Assembly: GCF_050624435.1 (NCBI RefSeq)
Contig: NC_134531.1
Span: 252,106,812 to 252,170,811, forward strand
Source: Tenrec ecaudatus
Lineage: Eukaryota; Chordata; Mammalia; Afrosoricida; Tenrecidae
DNA: 64,000 nt
Direction: 5' to 3'
Position 1 is the stretch's first letter. The number at the start of each line of letters is the position of its first letter. Under the pieces are notes generated by a model, which saw nothing but the letters and a program-made list of their open reading frames with translations, was not told the DNA's origin and did no database searches. Position numbers and translations under genes: made by a program. Shown here piece after piece: positions 56,185-64,000 of the stretch.

Positions 56185-57428
56185 TGATCAAGGGTAATGT
56201 AACCAAGAGGAATTGCTGAAACCCTGGTGGGAACTGAGCATGGTAGTGGGACAGGAGAATAGTCAAACGAAATAGAGGAAAGAGCTAGGAGGCAAAGGAC
56301 ATTTATAGAGGTCTAGATAAAGACATGTACATATGTAAATATATTTATATATGAGGATGGGGAAATAGATCTTTGTGCATATATTTAGAGGTTTAGCATT
56401 AAGGTAGCAGAAGGACATTGGACCTCCACTCAAGTACTCCCTCAATACAGGAATACTTTCTTCTATTTAATTGGCATTTATGATGCTCATCTTCCCGACA
56501 CAACTGCTGGAGACAAAGTGGGTGAATAAGCAAATGTTCACACCTCAATGATACGATCACAGAGGACAAATGGGTGCATAAGCAAATGTGGCGAAGAAAG
56601 CTGATGGTGCCCGGCTATCAAAAGGTAGAGTGTCTCGGGTCTTTAAGGCTTGAAGGTAAACAAGCAGCCATCTAGCTCAGAAGCAACAAAGCCCACATGG
56701 AAGAAGCACACCAGCCTGTGTGACCACGAGGTGTCAAAGGGATCAAGTATCAGACATCATCAGAACAAAAAAAAATCTTACCATAGTGAATGAGCGGGGG
56801 AGTGCAGAGTGGAGACCCAAAGCCCATTTGTCAGCCACTGGAGATCCTCTTGCAGAGGGGTCTAGGGGAGGAGACGAGTCAGTCAAGGTGCAAGGTAGCA
56901 CCGATGAAAAATACAACTTTCCTCTAGTTTCTAAATGCTTCCCCCCAACCCCACTATCATGATCCAAATTCTACCTTGCAAGTCTGGCTAGACCAGAGGA
57001 TGTACACTGGTACAGATAGGAACTGGACACACAGGGAATCCAGGGCGGATGATCTCTTCAGGACCAGTGGTGTGAGTGGCAATACTGGGAGGGTAGAGGG
57101 AGAGTGGGTTGGAAAGAGGGAACCGATTACAAGGATCTACATGTGACCTCCACCCTGGGTGATGGACAATAGAAAAATGGGTGAAGGGAGACGTCGGACA
57201 GGGCAAGATATGACAAAATAATAATTTATATATGATCAAGGGCTCATGAGGGAGGAAAGAGCGGGGAGGGAGTGGGAAAAACGAGGACCTGATGCCACGG
57301 GCTTAAGTGGAGAGCAAATGTTTTGAGAATGATGAGGGCAATGAATGTACAGATGTGCTTTACACAATTGATGTATGTATGGATTGTGATAAGAGTTGTA
57401 TGAGCCCCTAATAAAAGATTTGTTTAAA
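56185..57428 (+). mobile_element. L1-like element, long 3' region, sense
   Basis: It begins 'gcatgatcaagggtaatgta', passes 'ccatctagctcagaagcaac' and 'gatgtacactggtacagata', and ends 'tatgagcccctaataaaaga'. It lies between RTE blocks. An internal repeat of the 'acacaactgctggagacaaa'/'acgatcacagaggacaaatg' segment occurs near 56497-56590. Confidence 0.9.
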
Positions 57429-57431
57429 GTT

Positions 57432-57492
57432 ACATACAGCCCTATAGGGTCACTATGATCTGGCATCAAATGGATTGCAATGGTTTATTATT
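57432..57492 (+). mobile_element. AfroSINE tail fragment
   Basis: 'cagccctatagggtcactat' followed by 'gatctggcatcaaatgg'. Confidence 0.6.
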
Positions 57493-57529
57493 TGTTTGTT
57501 TTCATTTGGATTCCGTCTGTGTGCTGAGC

Positions 57530-58375
57530 AAATGAGTGGAGTAGCTGGACTCCATGAAGAAGAATGAGACATCAAGACTGAAGGAAGACTCCTTAACAAC
57601 CTGTGATCTTCAAATGACAAATCCCTGCTGGCTACAAGTTAGGAAGATTTGAGGCTCTTATTAATGAAGATCAAAGAATCTACAGCCTCCAATATGGGTT
57701 ACAATGCAATGTAAAGAAAACAAGTATCCTCACAACTGAATCAATAAACAACATGATGATAAATTGAGAAAAACTTGAATTTGTCAAGGATTTCATTTTA
57801 CAAGGATGTACAAACCACGTTCATAAAAACAGCAGTCAAGAAATCAAATGCCATATTGCATTGAGTAAATTTACTGCAAAAGACATCTTTAGAGAGTTAA
57901 AAAAAACAAAGATATCACGTTGAGGACTAAGGTGTGTCTGACCTGAACTTGGTATTTTCAATCACCTTAAATGCATTTCAAAGCTGGCCAGTGAATTCTT
58001 CTCTGGAACACCAGAGAAGTATGAATGTGTTTGAATTATCGTGTTGGTGAAGAATATTGAAAGGATGATGGACTTCCACAAGAACAAATAACTGTGTCTT
58101 GGAAGTGGTGCTTCCAGAATGCTCCTTATAAGCAAAGATAGTGACACTTTGTCTCAAGTTCTTCGCACATGTCAGACATGCTATCAGGCTATCAGTCGAA
58201 TCCATCTTTGCAAAAGAACAATGTGCTCGGAAAAGCAGAAGGTCAGTGAACAGGAGGAAGACGCTCGACAAGGTTTATTGTCACAGCGGCTGCAGCGATG
58301 GGCTCCAACCAACCAGCAACTACGATGATGGCACAGAAGGGGACAGTGTCTTGTGTGTTGCACATCGGGTCACAC
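57530..58375 (+). mobile_element. RTE 3' half, first copy
   Basis: It begins at the reverse transcriptase C-terminal region ('gtagctggactccatgaaga', 'actccttaacaacctg'), then 'gaatttgtcaaggatttcat', 'cacgttgaggactaaggtgt' and 'ggcacagaaggggacagtgt'. Confidence 0.8.
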
Positions 58376-58384
58376 ATATTGTAC

Positions 58385-58680
58385 ATACACCAGATTGTTC
58401 CTTTGAGGCAAGGATAGCAAGACTTCATCTTACATCCTGTGGACGTAATATCAGGAGCGATCAGCCCTTGGAGAAAGAAAGCGTCTTTCCTTCTAAACTG
58501 GAGGGGCAGGGAAATAGAGGAAGACCCTCGATAGGATGGATGGACACAGTGGCTGCAGCAATGGGCTCAAGCACAGGAGCGATTGTGAGGCTGGCACAGG
58601 ACTGTGCAGTGTTCTGTTCTGTAGTGCAGAGGGTCAATATGGGTCAGAACCAACTTGATGGCACCTAACAGCAACATAAT
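58385..58680 (+). mobile_element. RTE 3' end, second copy in tandem
   Basis: 'atagcaagacttcatcttac', 'gggaaatagaggaagaccct', 'cacagtggctgcagcaatgg' and 'ttgatggcacctaacagcaa' repeat the terminal ~290 bases immediately downstream of the previous copy. The frame 58141-58668 crosses both copies and is not a gene. Confidence 0.85.
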
Positions 58681-58984
58681 ATTGAAATTCATTAGACTGT
58701 GTAATTTGGGCATGAGAATCGACAGTGAACTATTACGACAAAATAGAGAATCCAAATCAACTCCCTCATTATTGAGATTGCTTACTCTGCAGATAAGTCA
58801 GGAAGGAATTACTTTTACAAATGACTTGTGAAGAGTTAATAGGATGCACGTAAAAAGGGGGAAAAAGTGAGTACTGATCCATTTCAAAACCACATTAGCA
58901 AATAAGTTCCAAGTCGGTTTTAGATTTTGGGTAAAATTTAAAAATACAGGAGAAAGAGAGGTAGACATCCATACGACTACCACG
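58681..58984. other. Unassigned sequence
   Basis: No feature recognised. Confidence 0.4.
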
Positions 58985-59180
58985 AAAGAAGAAGCGGGAG
59001 CAGAGCTTGTCCTTTGGATCCAGGATCCCTGCTCTGGGAAACTCTAAGAGCCAAGAGAAGAATTATGGCAGAATCTTCCCTCAGAGCCAAAGGAGAAAGA
59101 GTGTCTTCCCCTAGAGCTGCTGCATTGAATTCAGACTTCTAGATTCCTAAATAAATGTGATTGTTAAAGCCCCAAAATAA
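58985..59180 (+). mobile_element. Possible MaLR LTR 3' part
   Basis: 'cccctagagctgctgcattg', 'aattcagacttctagattcc' and 'taaataaatgtgattgttaa' with 'agcccc' resemble the 3' end of MLT1-class LTRs. Confidence 0.45.
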
Positions 59181-59261
59181 TAATAATAAAGTTTCTAAAG
59201 GAAAATATAAGATAAAATCATGATCTTGGGGCATGTCATGTGTTCTTAAATATGGTGAAAA

Positions 59262-59402
59262 TGCTAACCCTAAGAGTTCAAGTAGAAAGCAAATGTTTAG
59301 AGAATGATGATGGCAACAAATATACAAATGTGCTTGACACAATGGATGAAAGTATGGATTGTGATAAGAGTTGTATGAGCCCCCAATAAAATGATAAAAA
59401 GA
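59262..59402 (+). mobile_element. L1-like 3' terminus, sense
   Basis: 'agttcaagtagaaagcaaat', 'gtgcttgacacaatggatga', 'gagcccccaataaaatgata'. Confidence 0.9.
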
Positions 59403-59669
59403 ATAATGTTCATAAATTTGCTACATTAGACTTAGGAACTTCTTTTTTGTCAGAAAAAGCTCACATACCAAACAGAAGAGCTACAGAGGAAAAGATTACC
59501 AAACAGTTTACACAGAAATGGAACCAACAGATAATGAAACATTTCCATGAGCTTTTTGATGCCCCCTTGTATAAAGAATTTCCTAAAAGAAAAAAAAGAC
59601 AAACATCAATAATAAGTAAAAGACATGTATACAGGCACTTCACAATAGGGTAGCCACATGGGGAAGAGT
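59403..59669. other. Unassigned; half of a mariner-type MITE may be present
   Basis: 59548-59578 ('ccatgagctttttgatgccc', 'ccttgtata') matches one terminus of the palindromic element at 48464. The other terminus was not found. Confidence 0.4.
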
Positions 59670-60490
59670 TATTTAGAAAGGCGTGCTTATGCAAAGACAT
59701 TTGATTGCATACTATAATAAGTTATGGATGGCATTGGGGAGAATGGGACCTTTATAGCAATTTGTTGTACTCACACCTAACTGTACATACACAGACAGTC
59801 TTTAAACCGAACCAGAAGCTACTGCATGGTTTAAAATCAATAAAGACATGTGTCAGGGTTGTATTCTTTTCCCATACTTAATCTATATGCTGATCAAGTA
59901 ATGGGAGAAACTGGACTACTGGAGAAGAATGTGGCATTAGGATTGGCGGAAGATTTCATTAACAACTTGCTGATGGCAACCTGATCTGCTGAAGATGAAG
60001 AAGGCTTGAAGCACTTAATGATCGCGCTCAAAGAATACAGCTTTCCATATAGATTACATCTCTACATAAGGAAAACCAAAATACTCACAACTGGACCAAT
60101 TAGGACCATCCTAATAAATGGAGGAAAGATCGACATAATCAGGGATTTAATTGTACTTAGCTGCACTATCAATATTCATGACAGTAGCAGTCAGGAAATC
60201 AAATGACTTACTGCTTGGGGCAAATTGTTGCAAAATATCTCATGAAAGTGTTAAAAAAGCAAAGATAGCACTTTCAAGGCTTTGCTGCACTTGACTCAAA
60301 CCAGTCTTTCCAATCACTTTCTATGCATGCGGTAGCTGGACGAGGAAAAAGGGAGACCAAGCAAGAATGGATGCATCTGAATTATGTTGTTTATGAAGAA
60401 TATTGAATTACATGGACTGTCATAACACTGAACAAATCGGTGCTGAAAGAATTATAATCAAAATGCTCCTTAGAAACAAGGATGTTCCCT
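59670..60490 (+). mobile_element. RTE 3' half, copy one of a tandem pair
   Basis: 'gacatttgattgcatactat', 'tggtttaaaatcaataaaga', 'gtcagggttgtattcttttc' and 'ggaccatcctaataaatgga' follow the reverse transcriptase and C-terminal order. Many stops. Confidence 0.8.
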
Positions 60491-60589
60491 GACGGAGTGA
60501 ATCCTAATGCCACAAAAGAGATATGATAGTAAGTAAAAAAAAAGTATTGCTATAAAGTCACAGAAATCTCTACTAAACTAAACTACCAA

Positions 60590-61135
60590 AATAAAATGGC
60601 TCACTGGTTTGGGAAAATCTCCTGCAAAAGAAGTCAAGATGTCTTTAAAATTTTCAAGCGTAAGAATATCACTCTGAGATTAAGGTGTGCCTGAGCAAGG
60701 CCATGGTATTTTCAGTCATCTCATGAATGTGAAAGTTGGACAATGAATAAGGAAGATCATAAAAGAATTCATGTATTTGAATAATGGTGTTGGTGAAGAA
60801 TGTTGAAATGTGGATTGCAATAAGAACAGACAGATCTTTCTCAGAAGAAGTACAACCAGAAAACTCCTTAGAAGCCAGGATGGCAACATTTCTCACATGC
60901 TTTGGGCATTATTAGGAGAGACCAGTCAATGAGAAAGGACATCCTGCTTGGTGAAGAAGAGAGTATGTGGAAAAGAGGAAGCCGCTCAATGAGGTAAGGT
61001 TGACATAATGGCTGCAACAGTGAGCTCACGCATAATGACAATAATGGAACAAGACAAGGTTCTGTTCTATTGTACTATGAGTTGCTGGGAATCAGAACTG
61101 ACTCCACAGCCTTTAACAACAATAACAACAACAAA
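60590..61135 (+). mobile_element. RTE 3' end, copy two of a tandem pair
   Basis: The order restarts at 'gtcaagatgtctttaaaatt' and runs through 'agttggacaatgaataagga' and 'gagaccagtcaatgagaaag' to the terminal 'cctttaacaacaataacaac'. Confidence 0.8.
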
Positions 61136-61385
61136 AGGTGAAGCTATTGTTTCTAAAAGTCATACTATTTTCCCTAAAAAGAACCCCTCTATTCTCAAAA
61201 TAACCATTGTTTATCTGAAACAAAACATTTAGGCATACACACATCCAAAGCTGTTGTTTCCATCTTCCTAACTTTCCCTGAAGAATTGAGAGTAGCCCTT
61301 TTATTGACAACTGGTCAAAATGGTAGTTTGGACAGAATTGAGGGGCTGAATTACGTTCCTTTTAAGTGTCTTTGAATTTGGGAAC
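61136..61385. other. Unassigned sequence
   Basis: Nothing recognised. Confidence 0.4.
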
Positions 61386-61397
61386 AAGAAAGAAACT

Positions 61398-61731
61398 GGT
61401 ATTTATATATTTGCATATATACACATCTATATTTATAGCAATATATAATTTTACTTTCTTTCCACTTGTTCTTTTTTCTTCCGTCCTACTCCACTATCAT
61501 GTTTACCCATTGTTCACCTCTCAGTTATTCCTCTTAGATACATTTTGACTGCTCAAACACTATCAGGAACACTACACCCTCCTCACTGACAATTTTAGAT
61601 CCCTTGTTATTCCCTGTCCCTGTCATTATTGGTTCAATGCTTACCTCCCTCCACCTCCTCCTTTTCCGTGCCCCCCCCCAAATCATCAATCCTGTCACTG
61701 ATTACTTAACTTGCCTATCTTATAAAGATAG

Positions 61732-61783
<52 letters not shown>

Positions 61784-63572
61784 CAAATAGTTTCAAGTCT
61801 AACTGGTATCCTGACCCAGAATAGATGAATATCTCTGTTAAATAGCAAGCAAGATATGCTATCATCCATCCACCCAATCCCCTTTTCCTTCAGGGTTCTA
61901 TACCCCAGGACTCACTTACCTATCAGCACTTACCCCCTTTCAGTTCTCAGCTCAGCATTCTTGTCAGAAAGGCGAGAGGCATGCCTCCATTGCTCTTCCT
62001 GCGCTAGGGATGGAGCAGTCTAGTGCCCCCAATCCCTACCCTTATACACTTTAGGCTTTCAGTGAGGTCCCCTAGGGGGGAACCCCCAACTGGTTGAGAT
62101 GAGGTGCCAAGAACTACCCTACCCCCAAGTCAGAAGCTTACAATCGGAATTCCTCAAGGATTTCGTGACTTCGCTGACATCACTGGCCTGTGGCATTCCC
62201 TTTTTGATTTTCCCCATGTGTGCACATCAGAATTGCCACTCTGCCCGCTCTCCCTGAACGAAATCTTCAGGTTCATCTTCTGTAGCACTGTTCATCTAAG
62301 GAGGGGTGCCATGTCTTGAGCTGAGGCCGGCCCTGCAGTCCTCTTTGTGAAAGAGTTGCTCCAAGCATCCTCTAGGATTAGTGCCCTGGTCTCCTACTGA
62401 GGTCAACAGGCTCCTGCCCCCTCCCTCCACCCCAAAGTCCTTAAAGGGAGGAAAAGATGCATTTCAGCACAGATGTTATCTGCATCTATTTTTGATGAGT
62501 TATGAATCATTGGATTTGATCTGGCTTATGCCAGAGTATCTAGTCCTCAGCCCAGGAATTGTGTATTGTGTGCATTTTTAATTGGGTGTATCTGTCTATG
62601 TAGCTCTATATATGTAAATACAACAAGGAAGCAGGTTGATTTTAGGTTTCTATTTAACTTTTATCTAAGCACAAGAATGGTTTGGTCTTATAATGTGGCA
62701 CTGTATGATACCTTCTAGCCACAATCACTGAAGACAAAATGAGTGCATAAACAAGTGTGGTGACGAAAGCTGATCGGTTTCTTCATGGTTATTAAAGGAT
62801 ATAGTGTCTGCAGTCTTAAAGGCTTATAGTTAAATAAGCGGCCATCTAGCAGGGAAGCAACAAAGGTCACATGGAAGAAGCACACCAACCAGCCTGTGTG
62901 ATCATGAGGTTGCCGACGGGAATAAGTATCAGATGTTCAGAAACAAGCAATCAAATTGATGCAAAAGAGTATGGACAAAGTGGACACTCAAAACCCACCT
63001 GTAAGATAATTGGGCAGTCCCTCACAAAAGTACCACACAGAAGGGATGTGCAGTGTAGCACTGATGAACCACATAACTATCCTTTAGTTCTTCAATATTT
63101 CCTCCCTTTACTATAATGGCTTTTATTTTCATTAATCTTGGTAGACTGGCGTATGTTCAGTTATATAATTAAGATCATTTAATTCATGAAAACCAAGGCA
63201 GATAACCCTTGAGAAACAGTAACAGGAGTGAGGATTTCCCAAGGATACTGGAAGTGGGGGGCGGGAGGGGGAAGGGGGAGCTGATAGCAAGGATGACTGT
63301 AGAACCCCACTCGAAGGGATTGAATAACAAAATTGTAGGTGAATAGATATATTGGATGGGGTAAGATGTGGCAAATAAAACCAATAAGAATAATAAGTGT
63401 TCCCTGGGGGGATGGGTAGGGAGGGGATAAAGGAGAGTTGATATCAAAGAATTCAAGAAGAAAATGTTTTGAAACTGATTGTGCTAGCAATTGAACAGTT
63501 ACGCTTGATCTAATTGAATTATGGAATGCTGACATCTGTAAGAGCTCCCAATAAGGTGATTAATAAAAAAGA
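61398..63572 (+). mobile_element. L1-like insertion with 5' inversion (twin priming)
   Basis: Perfect 12-bp target-site repeats aagaaagaaact lie at 61386-61397 and 63573-63584. The left part, 61398 to about 62640, is antisense element sequence (compare 3380-4300: 'ccactatcatgtttacccat', 'cactacaccctcctcactga'). The right part, about 62697-63572, is sense ('ggccatctagcagggaagca', then 'ctcccaataaggtgattaat' with an A-rich tail). The antisense part is the stretch that lies just upstream of the sense part in the intact element, so both come from one event. Confidence 0.85.
61735..61780. repeat. (GA)n microsatellite, ~23 units
   Basis: Uninterrupted GA dinucleotides. They replace the A-rich 'aaaacaaaacaaa' tract found at this place in other copies of the element. 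Confidence 0.95.
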
Positions 63573-63584
63573 AAGAAAGAAACT

Positions 63585-64000
63585 TGAGTTTGCCAGCGTA
63601 GGGTTGTAAGGTGAATGGGATAATATTCCGCAGTGAAATTTCCATAGGAGCACACTTGCTACTGTCAAAGAATGCACAGGTACATTGTTCTGAAGAGAAA
63701 ACACAAATCCACTGCACACCACGCCCGGCCTTTTGTGCTCCAGTGTAGCTTTCAATCGTCTTAAAACTTCTTCCCAATAACCTCCCCTCCCCCTTTCATT
63801 GCTCTGTGTCATTTGAGAAAATCTAACAGAATGATCTTTTTGGAATACCAAGTAATAGTTTCCATTACCTTCTGAGCTGACGTCTGTGCTTTGAATTTAA
63901 CAGGCCCAGCAGATCCACTTAAAAGTCACTGTTTAGATGTATTTATATATAGAAGGCCCCCACACAGGACTAAGACTAGTATATTTCTAAGAAGATTTGT
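63585..64000. other. Unassigned right end of the window
   Basis: 63860-63930 shares a patch with 25545-25610 ('ctgagc.gac', 'gccttgaa/gctttgaa', 'ggcccagca.atcc'). No gene seen. Confidence 0.4.

Noticed and set aside
58141..58668. 175-codon frame
   Set aside because: It spans two tandem RTE 3' ends. The C-terminal part is the RTE tail and the join is accidental.
1..64000. A novel defence, biosynthetic or operon-like system
   Set aside because: The window is eukaryotic, repeat-dominated and without intact multi-gene structure. No arrangement of coding sequences supports such a system.

Overview
The window looks like a gene-poor piece of a placental-mammal nuclear genome, most likely from an afrotherian. 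My best guess within Afrotheria is a tenrec-like animal, but the sequence alone does not settle the species. The assignment rests on the repeats. There are many tRNA-derived SINEs of AfroSINE type, with a head like 'gagccctggtgg..cagtggtta' and a tail like 'atgagtcagaatcgactcgatgg'. There are long and short copies of an RTE/BovB-type LINE ending in '..gcacctaacaacaacaa'. There are many copies of one L1-like 3' region ending in 'gtatgagccccaataaaatga'. Older pan-mammalian repeats (MIR, MER5-like, MaLR/MLT1-like LTRs) sit between them. I found no intact host protein-coding gene. Every long open frame I examined lies inside a transposon, is a chance frame, or belongs to a retropseudogene.

Layout. 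0-7 kb: an unnamed interspersed repeat, then two ~1.6-2 kb L1 3'-region copies in opposite orientation, flanking a short internally deleted RTE. 7.5-11.5 kb: a nearly full-length dead RTE element on the + strand, interrupted by an antisense SINE and by a 642-bp putative solo LTR. 11.5-21.8 kb: ordinary sequence with scattered SINEs, MIR, MLT1-like LTRs and two copies of the unnamed repeat. 21.8-25.3 kb: a four-element nest (RTE hosting an L1, the L1 hosting a class-II-like solo LTR, and the same RTE hosting a mariner). 25.3-31.6 kb: old L1, SINE, a U2 snRNA fragment and MER5/MIR pieces. 31.6-47 kb: more L1 3'-region copies of several ages, many with recognisable target-site duplications (TSDs), plus SINE clusters. 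47-53 kb: a SINE pile-up and microsatellites. 53.8-54.75 kb: a processed pseudogene of ABT1. 55-61 kb: RTE fragments, partly with tandem 3' ends. 61.4-63.6 kb: an L1 insertion carrying a 5' inversion of the twin-priming type.

The genes do not form a pathway. The interest lies in the order of insertions: L1-type reverse transcription (TSDs, A-tails, 5' truncation, 5' inversion, and mobilised U2, ABT1 and a tiny polyadenylated fragment), DNA-transposon cut-and-paste (mariner at TA), and retroviral integration followed by LTR-LTR recombination (solo LTRs). I saw no novel functional system. Repeat boundaries are read by eye and are good to about 5-30 bases, except where a TSD fixes them. Family names are from recognition, not from a database search.
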